DNA from: Vicia villosa
Taxonomy: Eukaryota > Streptophyta > Magnoliopsida > Fabales > Fabaceae
DNA: 64,000 nucleotides
Direction: 5' to 3'
Assembly: GCF_029867415.1 (NCBI RefSeq)
Contig: NC_081180.1
Span: forward strand, 145,266,731 to 145,330,730
Shown: positions 46,056-58,800 of the stretch, piece after piece
Layout: each line of letters begins with the position of its first letter
Numbering within the stretch: position 1 is the first letter of the stretch
Translations under genes and position numbers: made by a program
Notes under the pieces: model-generated
What the model saw: only the letters and a program-made list of their open reading frames with translations
Told to the model about the DNA's origin: nothing
Database searches by the model: none

Positions 46056-47227
46056 TGTTGTTGAAAGTATTTGTGGGTAAATATTTTCGGTAATATATCG
46101 TATCCACATGGATTGGTTAATATCACTGCCGTTCTATAGTTAATTATTTTGAGTTAGAAAAAGTAATTGGATTTGTTTTATGATTATGATACTATCAAAT
46201 TTAAACAGTAATTTAAATGCAAATAATGAACGTTTGTTAACGATTAAGGAGATGTGTTGAGCTTTAGGGTTCATCAACCTATTCCTATACAACTTCTCAA
46301 TTAATTCACAATTGAACAATCATTTGAATTACTATCTTCACTTATCCTCAAATATGATTCCATGTCTGCAAATCAAATTAGATAAACTTTTACCGGTATG
46401 AGATTCGATCTCTCCAAATATCAATATCGATAATAGTAATAAGGAACGATAATTATGAAAACTCAATCACAATTCCATCTCTGCAAATTGAGATTGAATC
46501 AATATAGTAACCTAGGGCAAAAGTCAAAATCCTTTCTTTCGATCAAAGATTCAACAATGGTGTAAAATAAAAACAAGATTTCTTATTGATAATAAACTCA
46601 AACAATTGTTCATAGGATATAATTAATGGCATTGTATATTCATAGGTTAACTACTACCTTAACTCAACAAGAGGAATTTAGCTCTCCATAGACATGAAGA
46701 ACACACAAGAATTAATGGAGGGATTCATCTTCATCAATGGAAGGTCTTCGATTGGTAAAGAATTGGCCTTCAATTGTTGTTCTTGACTGCAAACTCAGAA
46801 TGCTCTCCTAATTTCGCTCACAAAATATCTCTCTTTCACTTGGAAGCTAGGGCTTCTATTTATAAGTTTTGGGCTTTTAACGCCGAGGCCGCGGCGCGGC
46901 AACAGAGGTGCGCGGCGCGATCAAAAACAGAGACTTTGGCGCGGCGCTGGCTAGAACTCCCGCGGCGCGCCCTTGTCAAACTTCATCTTTTTGCTTTGCC
47001 TTTGAGACTTCCAGCTTCCTTTCCTCTTCATGTTTTCCTAAAGCTCTAGTTCAGCTCTAAACCTGCATCAATAATACCCACAAATGATTCGATTTGCTTT
47101 ACACATGAACTAGACCTTTTCAGTTCAATTCTCACTAAAAACCTATGGATCTATCACAATTTGCATTAGTTTAGAGAAGAAATCACTTATATTAACACAT
47201 GAATTTACCATTAATTTACTCCTAACA
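46056..47227 (-). repeat. 3' LTR of the Athila element
   Basis: 1,172 bp, from TGTTAGGAGTAAATTAATGG (minus strand, at 47227) to actttcaacaaca at 46056. A TATA box cttataaatagaag lies at 46858-46865. A GC-rich patch with four gcggcgc-type repeats is at 46881-46973, in sharp contrast to the AT-rich surroundings. Confidence 0.85.
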
Positions 47228-47246
47228 AACTCTCCCCAACTTAGAG
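47228..47246 (-). other. Polypurine tract of the Athila element
   Basis: Minus strand ctaagttggggagagtt abuts the LTR start, as required for plus-strand priming. Confidence 0.75.
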
Positions 47247-48714
47247 CTTTGTTTGTCCCTAAACAAAATTACTTATCTCCAACAAAACATACCAGCAGTC
47301 ATGCAACAAGTTTTTCAAAAAGGTTTCTCAAGTGGTTCAATTTAGTAACCAAGTCAAAATACTTCTCCTCTTCCTGCAAACTCAGAACATACACATGAAA
47401 CAAATTTTGAAAGCAAATTACCTCCAGAAGTTCAAAACACTACACAATTGTAATTGAATCAGCACTAATCACTCTCATCAAAAAGTATGATGAATAAAAG
47501 AGGGGTTAAACACTCATCCAAACAATTAAATCAACAAAGATCCATATCATACGTTCACCAAATTGTTAGCATCAAGTCTTGTGGAATCTGAGAATCAGAA
47601 GGTCTTTCTAGGGTTGTAATGTGGTTTAGATTCAAAGAAAAGAAGATAATCAAGGGTTGTTCCTAATCTAGGGAAGCATCCAAATCATAACTCATTCATT
47701 CTTCTCTATAACTTTAATTCTCTCACCCGTTCATCTTCTTTCATTCGTAGCTCAGTTTTTCTTTTTCTCTTTTTTTTTCAACAACTATTAGATTCAAACG
47801 TTGTTCTTCTTTCTTTTGTCCTTCACCGGTTACCACTTGTACTTACTTTTCTTTGGATTGTGATTCTCCCCAACTTGGAGATCAACCTGTACTTAGATTA
47901 TGTGAATGCTCCCCTACTTTCTAAGAAAGGTCAAAGAGAAAACACATCACCAAATTTTATGGTTGATGGTTCGAAACAAAACTTTTTATTAAGATCAAAA
48001 CTCACCAGGTATTTTCCTTGGTGCATATTATGATGCTTATCTTGACCTCAGGCTCAAAGAATGGTTAGTAAAGGATCACACTCTCACAGAAGAAAATAAG
48101 TTTTCCGTTGGAATTGGCTTAAAGAAACTCTCAGATTCAAACAAGTGCCTAAATCACTTTCACAGATTTCCACAAACGATGCAACAAACGGTTTAGCATG
48201 ATACAAACAAGTAAAAACAATTGATGGTCTCCTGCATATAGTAAACAATGGAAGGCTTTCCTCACAATGGTTAAGGCTAAGCCGATCCAATAAAATAGTG
48301 TACCATAAAGAACTTCTGTTAAGAATTTACTAACACCTAAATTTCATGCACACATTAGGAGTTTGAGTTCAAAAATCCAAACCTGCTTTGTCACTTTATT
48401 GAAAAAGTAAGTGAACTAAAAAAATTTCAAAAATTTTCACTTCACTCACTACCACTTTCACGCATGTTGCTCCGTTGTTGGTGCTTTGCTTGAGATTCTC
48501 ATTCTGTTGTGGGACTACTTACTCTAAATTGAAATGGATAGAAAAGAAACAACTAATTGCAATACTTAACATAAACTTTAAAGAAATAAACAAGTCATAG
48601 TGACCCTAAGGTTCACCAGAGTACAGGTCAGATAAAAATAAATAAAACAGTAGCAGTATTATCATCTCATCAGTTACCAGAAATAAACTATTTTCACTCC
48701 TCTCTAACATCACC
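47247..48714 (-). other. 3' untranslated region of the Athila element
   Basis: No open frame of note. The plus strand has a pyrimidine-rich patch at 47755-47815. It separates the extra ORF from the polypurine tract. Confidence 0.5.
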
Positions 48715-50479
48715 TCACACAAACATCGAATCAATATCGGCATCAATGTCTTCATCCTCTTGCTCTGGGTTATTATTCCCAGCGCCACCTGCACCTGCAT
48801 CACCTGCACCTGCATCCCCCCCAACAGGAAAAGGGTTGGTCTCCGGCCAACCAAAGTAGGTGAAATAGCTTTCCCGGGTTGGGAAAGTTCTCTCTTCAGG
48901 GGCAACAGATAGGTTCCTAAATTGCTGCTGCATGGCATCGTGCAGGAAAATCTGGGACCTCTTATTCGCTTTAAACATAGCCGAATAATAGTGATGAGCC
49001 ACTAGAGGATCAAAAGGGGCTGCACCACTATTAGGTGGTGCTGCAGAGACAGAAGGTCCAGCTTGAGAGGTGGCTGCTGATTGATCCCTGTAATATGGCT
49101 TTGCACAGAACCTGTCAATTAAAACATCATCAATGAAAGTGTTAATCACATGGTGTCCCTGTCCTGAAATTTCTACCCCTGCCTCTTTGCATAATCCCAT
49201 AATCAAGCCGGGTAGGGGTAGCACACATTTGGCATTAATGCCATGCTGTGTGTCACTCAATGCAGCTCGACGCAGTTCATTCGAGAGAATGAAGGCAACA
49301 TCAACAGTGTTCTCGGTCATGATGGCGGTTATCAAGAATGCCACATCGAGCGGAACCGTGGTAACATGTGTCCTTGGCCTGATGTTGTACAGGATCACAG
49401 ATAAAATGCCCCTTGCATTGATGCTCAAATCCTTCCTGTTGTAGTGGGTTGGATTTCCTTGCCGGCTAAGTTCTGGTCCTCTCCCTAGAATACAAATTGT
49501 TTCAGACATCAGCTCCACAAGATTTGCGCAGTTAGTTACATTTTGCCTGTAGAAACACCTCTCATTCTCCGTCAATTGGAGGGGTTCTCCTAAAAAGTCA
49601 CTGATTGAAGCTCTATCAAATTCCACAGTTTTTCCTCTTACATAGGATTGATATATGTAGGCTACTGATTCATCGGTGGTTTTGATAGCGTTTGCATAGA
49701 ATTCCTTTACTATGTCATAGTCAATGACGGTGTGTGGTTCAAACACACGTTTCCAGTTCCTATTCTCAAGATAATCCCACATAGTAGCATAAGGACCTTG
49801 TCGCGGGGAAAAATCGTTGTTTTTTTTCGGGATGAGACACCTGATGCCTTCTTTGGGCTCGAGTGCTCAAAAAAATGATTTTTCTTTTGTACGGACCAAA
49901 CTTTTTATTGTTTCCAAAAGAGGAAAAGGAAAAAAGTTGCAATAACCTTAAAAGTGGGGGAGAGATCTTGGGTAAGAGGGTTGATTATACGAAGGGAAGG
50001 TATTAGCACCCAACGTATCTATAGTACTCTATAGGTTTCTTTGCTTTATTTATTCCATTCTTGTTAGGGTGGAGGTTCTTGTGAAATAGGTGGGACCTAA
50101 GGTGTTTGTTTGATTATGCTCGCAAAGATCATCGCGATCCTCTGCATACATATCCCTTAGAGGGAATCAGAGCATCTGTAGCTCGGGGTCTACGGGTGCT
50201 AAGGTTTGAATGGTTTTTTTTGTTTTGTTTTGCTCGCCAAGGATCGACCTTGTGCCTACGTATTCTCAAAGGGATGTTGAGAAAGTCAGAGCAATCGTAG
50301 TTCCCACTTATGCTAGTGGAAGCAAAGGATAAGAGACAAATGTCATCTAAATGTTCGATGTATCTAATCTATATCATCACATACATCTGTTTGATTTTGC
50401 TTGAAAATCTTTTCATTATAAGCCCGGGGCCATGCCACTTAGGGTGCTTAGAATGATAAAGATGTTTTTGTTGTTTAAC

Positions 50480-50960
50480 CAGCCTTGTGGCAAAAACTTT
50501 TAATGAAGTCAGCCTTGTGACAAAAAGTTTTGATTAATCAGCCAGCCTCGTGGCAAAAGTTTCAATGAAGTCAGCCTTGTGACAAAAACTTTGATTAATC
50601 AGCCAGTATGGTGGCAAAACGGTTTGATTGATTAGCCAGCCTTGTGGCAAAAAAGAAGTTTGATTGATTAGCCAGCCTTGTGGCAAAAAAAGTTTGATTG
50701 ATTGATTGATTGTTTGTGATGATATAGAAGAGATACTCCTATCATAGAGATGATAAATGTCTAATCTCCTAGGGTATTTGATTTGGATATTGGGGATGCT
50801 TATAAGAAGCCCGTGGGTCCTTGTACGAAGCCCAAGAGGAGGCTATCCGAGGGTCCTTGCATTGTAAGCCCAAGAGGAGGCTATGGGAGGGACAATCCAG
50901 GGTCCTTGCATTGTAAGCCCAAGAGGAGGCTATGGGAGGGTCACTCGTTTGTACAAAGCC
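50480..50960. repeat. Two adjacent short tandem-repeat blocks in the solo LTR
   Basis: Block one (50480-50690) repeats agccttgtggcaaaa with linkers such as tttgattgattagcc, about six copies at 36-47-bp spacing. Block two (50815-50960) repeats gtccttgcattgtaagccca and aagaggaggctatgggaggg, about three copies. Both lie in the R/U5 part of the LTR. Confidence 0.85.
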
Positions 50961-51254
50961 CAAGGGGAGGCATGGTATAGTTGGTCTGAGCTCTTAGAGC
51001 GATTTCACCGGGAAACCATACTCTATGTCCTAACCTAAACTAGTGGAGATTCTTTGCACAAAGCCCAATAGGAGGCTATGGGGAACCTAGTGTTGTACTA
51101 AGTTGAACAAGCACACATATCACACATATGAACAAACATGAACAAGTATGAACAAACATGAACAGGTATGAACAATTATATATATGACAAAGTGTGTGTA
51201 TATAATGGAGTTTATGAAGGAAATATACCTGTAAGCATGATCCATTTGTATACA

Positions 51255-51870
51255 CAGGGGCTCGGGACTCACACTCGGGGAGAGGCCCGCTTGAGTTTAT
51301 TCAAAGCTATGTAAACAGGTTTTTACAAGGGCTTGGGACTTATACCTACATGGAGGCCCATTGTATATTTTTGGGAAGATTTAGAGAAAAACCTTCATTT
51401 TGGTTTGTTATTCAAAGTTAAAAATCAAATTGATCAAGATATGTACAAAACGGTATATGTACAATGAAATACCTAATTTCATGTACAGGAATGGGTATGT
51501 ACAAAAGGGCTTGGGACTTATACCTACGTGGAGGCCCGTGTTTTATTTGCAAAATATGGTTGATTGTTTATTTACAGACGCGAGGTTTCGCTTTTGTTTG
51601 AAGATTTGTTTGAAAGAAGTTTATTCTGTTTAAAAAACTGTACAAAAAGAAAAGAAATGGGACTTACACTCTCTAATATTCGAGAGGCCCCTGTTTTATT
51701 TTCATAAAACAGGGTGGATGGTTTTGAAAAAAAAGATGTGAGATTTATCGTTTTAAAAACAGTTTGAAAAGTATTGTTTTGAAAAAGTTTTCTGTACAAA
51801 GAAAAACTGTAAAAGGAAAAAAAGAGTGGGTCTTATACTCTCTAATATTCGAGAGGCCCCACTTCGTTTT
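51255..51870. repeat. Dispersed 35-bp motif, five copies, in the solo LTR
   Basis: The motif has the form ggg(a/c)ctt(a/g)tac(t/c)... ...gaggccc and occurs near 51260, 51330, 51510, 51660 and 51827. The last two copies share cactctctaatattcgagag. Spacing is irregular (70-180 bp), so it is not a simple tandem array. Confidence 0.7.
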
Positions 51871-52325
51871 GAAAATCAATTGATCAATTAAAAAAGTTTA
51901 ATCAAAAGTTTCAAAAAGAAATGGTTTATCGTTTTTGAAAAGAATCGCGATCGCTTGTTTTAAAACGATTTGAATTTTGAAAGAAGTCAATTTAATCAAG
52001 ATAAACAAAAGATTATCCTCAATTAACACTTAGATGATTAGGGTTTGCTTCAAAAAATATTTACAAGTGATTAACTTTGAAAATCAAATGAAAAATAATA
52101 TTTAAAAGTATTAAAATTACTTAAAAACAAGTCATTTTAAAACTATTAAAAAATGTATCAAATAAATATTTTTTGATGATTTTTTTTGATATTCTTAAAA
52201 TATATGTGTTAAACAAGAAGTGTGTAAAAAATGAATGAAAAATGAATTAATTTCATTGGTTAAATAATTAATTAAAGTTGTGTAAAAAATTGAAAAAAAA
52301 CAAGTGATAAAAAGATGGTTTTGGC

Positions 52326-52395
52326 CCCCATGAGTGTTGAACTCGTGACCTTAAGGTTACTACTCAAAAGTTTAACCAACTGGACCACGCGCGTG
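52326..52395 (-). other. tRNA-like A-box/B-box module in the solo LTR
   Basis: On the minus strand, gtggtccagttggttaaac (A-box) is followed by ggtcacgagttcaacactc (B-box). No full cloverleaf can be drawn. It is similar in kind to the module in the LTR at 2804 but of different sequence. Confidence 0.5.
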
Positions 52396-55111
52396 GTCTG
52401 ATAATCATTTGCAACGAGTTGAATATATTTTGAATCAAGTTTGTAAAATCAATTTCAAAAAAAAGGCGCCAAGAACACAAACCCTATCTGAATTTGAAAA
52501 ATCTGAAAACTGGATTGTTTGGATCAAGTGAATAGCCTAACTTGCTCGATTTTGGACGAGGAACATGATGGTACCATTTAATTCCATTTATTTTCACTCT
52601 AGGGCCATTGATTCTCTGATGAACACGAAGAACCCTAATTCTATAATTCACTCTGAAATTGTGTATAGTTGATGAATTATGAAATTGATTGAGGGCTATT
52701 GATCAGTGATAGTGCAGAAACAAGATGGTAAACCAGTTTTTCATTTATGATGCATGTATGTATGAGTTTGAAGTTGATAGGCACTTACCTCAAAAATGCC
52801 AAAGCTGGAGATCGAATTTTGCAGTAGAGGAGTTCCAGTTGTTATTTCTTGATCTGAACACCTTCAGTGGACCTTATGGAACATGTTTGGATGCTTAGAG
52901 CAGTTTGAATTCACCTGAGCATGGCCATAGTACCCGATCTGCAGTTGCTTCAAGTATGAATCAAGCTTGGTGATTATGAGGTTACAGATCATATGTGAGT
53001 GCTTGGATAGTTCATATGTGATGTGTGGATGATGTTAGAAGTGGTAGTTTGGACAGAATTGAGCCTGAACAAAAATTGGCATGATAAGTCTCATGTTATG
53101 CATATTTGGAGGTGAGATGATGATTTTGAGTTTTCAGGTGTTTTGGGGTGTATGAGTGATTCAGACACATCATATATGACATTTAGAAGTTGTGGGAAGC
53201 ATCACTTTGTTCAGAACTTGCAAGGTTTGGAGGTTGAGTTTTCTACCTCACTTTGAAACACATGACTTGTAATTCAAGAAAGAAGAGAGAAAACCTATAA
53301 TTGTGAGGTTTTGGTGTGATTTGCAATGAAGTTTGGACCTCTATTTATAGGCCAAGAGTTCTGAATGCAGAGCTTTGCAACTTGCTTCAAAGTTTGGTGA
53401 TTTGGCATTTGGAGATAAAGTGGAATCTTCACATTAAATGCAAATGGTTAAAGTAACTAAACCATGGTTATTTTTCTAAGCTTCTTATCTCTTTCCTATC
53501 TGATCTTAAACCAGAAAATATCTTTCAATCATTGCTTTGGTGTGTCATCACTTGAATTATAGGTCATGTAGTCTTGAAACTTAGTGAAAAATGGTGAAAA
53601 TTCAAGTGAAAATGATCACTAATGTCAAAATTCAAAACCATAGCTACACTCCATATTTTTTCATGCTCTTGGACATTTTGGAAAGCTCATATGACACACT
53701 TCAAAACCCTAGTTGAAAGTTTCTTCAAGATCTTTAAGGAAGTGGGTGAAAAAGGTCCATGAACTTTGAAGAAAATGAGATTTCAAGTGAAGTTTTCAAA
53801 AAGTACCAACTTTGAAGCACCATATCTCTTAAATGGTTGATCTTATGGAAAAAATTTATATGTGTCAAAGTTGTTTATTGGATCAAAATCTACAACTTTC
53901 ATGTTGGGAGTTTTTTTCAGTTTGTAGGTGAAATTTTGAGAAATTCCCTTCCAAAGTTTGGAAAAAACCATTGAAAAACACTTAGAAATTTTTCTAAGTA
54001 TGAAAAGTCAAACTTTTGACTTTTGATTCTTGATTGATTTTCTTGATTTTTCTTGATCAAATGACTTTATATATCATATATTGATGATTTAAAACTTCAA
54101 AAGTCATGGTTGACCAAAATTCCCCAAAAGTCAATGGTGATCTTGTACAGTTGACTTTTTCAGACGAATCGCGTTTCTGGAGATTTCAAATGAAACAGGC
54201 TATCCTCATCAAATGAATGGTATTAATGGATCATATTGAGGAATTTGAGTATATTGAATCATGATTTGAGTTATGGCACCATGTCCTGATTAAAAAGTCA
54301 GTTGTTCAGTGAATTAGGTCAAAAACCCTAATTGTCGACCTGATGAAATTGATGCCTGTGGATCTTGAATTGAGATACAATTTCCATTGTATATTGTCAT
54401 AGGGATTATTTGAAGATAATTGAAACCTTTGATTGACTTCCTGGGGATTTTTAGGGTTTCCCAAATGTGATCCCTGATTTCAGTCCCCGATAGTTCAAAA
54501 ACCCTGATCTGAGGATTTGTCTGATCAATCTTTGTATAGGAGATGTTCTGAGCCAATGGATTAGGTCAAAATGATGCACTTGGGGCCTTGAGGTCATGTC
54601 CCAAGTCATTAGGTCAAATTCTGAGCAAAAGTCAGGAGTATGCTGTCTTCAGGCAAAACCCTAATTCAGTCGATTCAAAGCTGTTGAGTTTGTTGAAGTG
54701 AATCTCTGGGGACCAAATGTTGGTTGTTGATGAATATGATTCATTTGAAATGAAGGGAGAACAAAACCCTAATTGATTGTTACTTGTACTGATGAGTGAT
54801 TTCCTGATTAAATCCTGCTGAGTCACCAGTAACAAACACAAGCTATGCAATTTGTTAGAGATGCAAATGATGCATATGCAAATGATATGAGGTGGTATCT
54901 TAGGTCAAAAATTGGGGTATGACAGACCTCCTCCTTGTCCCAAGGGAACAACCACTTTCTCAGTTAAAATGGTTCGGGAACCCAGATTCTTGAACCTGTC
55001 CGCTTGGGCCCGACCTAGAAATCTATCAGATTGGTTTGCCGTAGCACGCGTTCCTCGAGGACCAGAACTTGTTGACTTGGTGCGTACTCTCTTGGCAGGA
55101 TTCATCTGCAA

Positions 55112-55882
55112 TTATCACAACAAATGACAGAGCAGCAGATAGGTTCATAAAAACAAAACAAAATTTCTCAAATTTCTCCAGCCGCGGCGCGACTGCGGTT
55201 TCCCGTGGCGCGGCTGCGGCGCATCTGAAGGGTTTTCCCTGCACTGGGTCCTTCTTTGAATCCCTAACACCCTTAATCAGACCAGGGCAAAGCAATTAAA
55301 CAACAAATCAATGTCATATACCCTAGGGTTTGCACAAATGTCATTAGATTCCTAATACCTAAGATTTAGGGTTACCTTCGAGAAAAAAATGGCTAGAACA
55401 CAAGAGTGGAGAATGAAGAACATACCTTGCTGTAGATTGAGTAATGATGAATGAGAATGAACCAGATTAATGGGTGATACTACAGATTCGTGATATTTCG
55501 CTCTGAGGAATTGGAAGTTTCAAAAAAAGAATGAGGGGGAAGTGAGCAGTTTCAAATTAAAATCTATTTTTTTTCACACTACCGCGGCGCGCAAGGTTAC
55601 TCCCGCGACGCGCAAATGTCTCTGTTTGGCGTCGCGGCGCCCACTTAAGTTCCGCGGCGCGGTCTTAAAAAAAAACTTTGACTATTTTTCTGCTTGTGCT
55701 TCCCCACTTCAATATTTTATAACCTTCCTTGCGCTTATTGCACTGATTTGATGATAAACATATAGAACTAACCGAAAAATTTAAAAGGACTTACTTAAAA
55801 TGAAAGGAACTTACTCTGTTGGGTTGCCTCCCAACAAGCGCTTCGTTTAACGTCGCATGGCTCGACGGTCGAACTCCTTTGA
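55112..55882 (-). other. Spacer between Athila integrase and the extra ORF, with two GC-rich patches
   Basis: No long open frame. Two GC-rich patches (55181-55222 and 55581-55663) are built on ccgcggcgcg, the same motif as in the 3' LTR at 46881-46973. The second patch has four copies in about 80 bp. Confidence 0.5.
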
Positions 55883-58800
55883 CTAGGTGTTCAAAAGTGA
55901 GATTGTGCACACTTCTCTATCAAACTCTCCCTCAAGGTAGTTCTTTAACCGTTCTCCGTTAACGGTCCAACTGTCTTTAGTCTTACTATCCTCGATAGTA
56001 ATGGCACCGTATGGTTTAACTTCCTTGATTATGAACGGTCCTGACCACTTGGACTTCAATTTGCCTGGGAAGAGCCTGAGCCTAGAATTGAATAGTAACA
56101 CAAGGTCGCCCACCTTGAACTCTTTCTTTTTTATTCTCTTATCATGGTACCTTTTCATATTTTCCTTATACATTTTATTAGATTCATATGCTAGGTACCT
56201 GAATTCCTCAAGCTCATGGAGTTGATTCTTCCTCTTCTTATACGCCAAACTATCATCTCTATTGAAGAAACGTAATGCCCATAGTGCTTTGTGCTCTACC
56301 TCCACCGGTAAGTGACATGCCTTACCATAAACCATTTGAAAAGGTGATGCACCGGTTGGTTCTTTGTATGCTGTCCTATATGCCCACAGGGCATCATCAA
56401 TCCTTACCGACCAGTCTTTACGGGATTCTGACACAGTCTTCTCGAGAATATTCTTGATTGCTCTATTTGAAATTTCTGCTTGCCCGTTGGTTTGGGGATG
56501 ATAAGGTGATGCTATCTTGTGGTTGATATGATACTTGTCCAGCACTTTTGCCACCTGTTCATTAACAAAGTGAGATCCACCATCGCTTATGATCACTCTA
56601 GGCATGCCAAAACGTGTGAATATGTTACGGTTTAAAAATTTTAGCACTGTTTTGGCATCCGCTTTTGGTGTAGCGATGGCTTCTACCCACTTGGATACAT
56701 AATCCACTGCAACTAGAATATATTCATTAGTAAAAGAAGGAAGAAATGGCCCCATAAAATCGATGCCCCAACAATCAAAAACTTCTACTTCAATAATGGT
56801 TTGAAGTGGCATCTCATCTCGTTTACTTATCCCACCAACTCTTTGACATTTGTCACAATTCTTTGCATGGTGATGGGCGTCTTTGAAAATAGTTGGCCAG
56901 AAAAATCCGGATTGGAGGACTTTTGTTGCCGTCCTCCATCCATTAAAATGTCCACCACTCGGTGAATTATGACAATGCCACAAGATTTGTTGGGCTTCTT
57001 CTTCAGTAACACATCTTCTTAGAATTCCATCCTTACCTATCTTGAACAAGTATGGGTCGTCCCACACATAGTATTTTGCATCGGCTAACAACTTTTTCTT
57101 CTTGTTCCAGTCAAAATCCTCCGGTATCATACCGGTTGCTTTATGATTAGCCAAATCGGCGAACCATGGTCTTGTTTGTATTTCAAATAGTTGTTCATCC
57201 GGGAATGTCTCATTTATTTCAGCTTCTTGGTTGGTGACATTTACATTGACCAAACGGGATAAATGATCTGCTACCACATTTTCTGAACCTTTTTTGTCCC
57301 GGATTTCTATGTCAAATTCTTGTAAAAGAAGGACCCAACGAATGAGTCTTTGCTTCGAATCCGGTTTGGTGAGCAGATATTTAATGGCCGCATGGTCTGT
57401 GTAAATCACCACTTTTGACCCAATGAGATAGGATCTAAATTTTTCAAGGGCATACACTATAGCTAAAAATTCTTTTTCTGTGGTAGCATAATTGACTTGA
57501 GCGTCGCTTAGCACCTTGCTTGCATAGTGTATGACATGAAATTTTTTTCCTTTCCTTTGGCCTAATACCGCACCTATGGCATAGTCACTAGCATCACACA
57601 TGAGTTCAAAATGGTTTTTCCAATCGGGTGCTACTATCACAGGTGCGGTGGCTAGCCGTTCTTTTAGATCATTGAAAGCTTGAATACAAGATACATCAAA
57701 ATTAAAATGCGTACCTTGGTTGAGTAGATTACTAAAGGGCTTGGCGATCTTTGAAAAATCTTTAACAAACCTTCTGTAGAATCCTGCATGACCTAAGAAG
57801 CTTCGTACTCCTTTGACATTTATTGGAGGTGGAAGCTTTGAAATTACCTCCACCTTGGCTTGGTCGACTTCAAGTCCTCTTGACGATACTTTGTGTCCGA
57901 GTACAATTCCTTCCGTTACCATAAAATGGCACTTCTCCCAATTTAGGATCAAATTGGTCTCAATACACCTTTCAAGTGCCACATCCAGATTGTTCAAGCA
58001 TGTATCAAAAGTCTTTCCGAATACTGAAAAGTCATCCATGAATACTTCAATACTCTTTTCAATAAGGTCAGAGAATATGGCTTGCATACACCGTTGAAAA
58101 GTTGCTGGGGCATTGCATAATCCAAATGGCATCCTCCTATATGCGAAAATTCCAAATGGACATGTAAATGCTGTTTTCTCATGATCCTCTGGGTTGACCA
58201 CGATTTGATTGTATCTGGAGTATCCATCCAGAAAGCAATAGTAATTCTGCCCCGATAACCTCTCAAGCATTTGATCCATGAATGGTAGTGGAAAATGGTC
58301 TTTTCTCGTAGCTTTGTTGAGTCTCGCGTAATCTATGCACATGCGCCACCCGGTCACAGTTCTAGTTGGTATGAGTTCATTTTTGTCATTAGGGATTACC
58401 GTCATGCCTCCCTTCTTCGGAACAACTTGTACCGGACTTACCCATGCACTATCAGAAATTGGGTAAATCATTCCTGCTTCTAGGAGTTTGATCACCTCTT
58501 TTCTTACTACCTCTTTCATTGTTGGATTTAGTCTTCTTTGTGGTTGAGCCACTGGTTTGAATTCTTCCTCTAACATGATCTTGTGCATGCAATATGCGGG
58601 GGTGATACCTTTCAAATCTGCTAATACCCATCTGATTGCTGCTTTATTCTTTTGAAGGATTTGGATGAGTCTTGCCTTTTCTGTAGTATTTAACTTTGAG
58701 CTAATAACGACCGGTTTACTTCCCTCTTCATCTAAAAAGACATACTTCAAATGAGTTGGGAGTAGTTTTAATTCCATCTTCGACTCTTTCACTTCTTTTT

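Larger units (their letters stand above)
49799..54925 (-). mobile_element. Solo LTR of an Ogre-like element, 5,127 bp, in the Athila extra ORF
   Basis: On the minus strand it starts TGTCATACCCCAATTTTTGACC (first 20 bases shown in the other Ogre-type LTRs with small changes) and ends ccccgcgaca. The perfect 5-bp target duplication gacct is at 49794-49798 and 54926-54930. A TATA box ctataaatag is at 53341-53349. The U5 core gggtgctaataccttccctt is at about 49993-50012. No coding genes or second LTR are inside, so it is a solo LTR left by LTR-LTR recombination. Frames inside (for example 54314-54556) are chance. Confidence 0.85.
48715..55111 (-). pseudogene. Extra ORF of the Athila element (putative plant transposon protein family), split by a solo LTR
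   Basis: Two coding parts, 55111-54931 and 49798-48715, lie on either side of the inserted LTR (49799-54925) and share one frame across a single copy of the target site gacct. The N-terminal part is basic (MNPAKRVRTKSTSSGPRGTR). The second part contains DIVKEFYANAIKTTDESVAY, SYVRGKTVEFDRASISDFLG, LYNIRPRTHVTTVPLDVAFL and LPLPGLIMGLCKEAGVEI, then a Gly/Ala-rich linker and an acidic tail. No membrane segments are visible, so it is not a typical envelope-like protein although it lies downstream of integrase. The pattern resembles the antisense ORF of the Tat element at 29798-30529. The insertion would stop translation. Function unknown. Confidence 0.75.

Noticed and set aside
48606..48938. 110-codon frame overlapping the Athila extra ORF
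   Set aside because: It is a shadow in another frame of the real ORF at 48715-49798.
48715..49798. Envelope-like gene of the Athila element
   Set aside because: Position fits, but no signal peptide or membrane segment is visible; the pattern fits the putative plant transposon protein family better.
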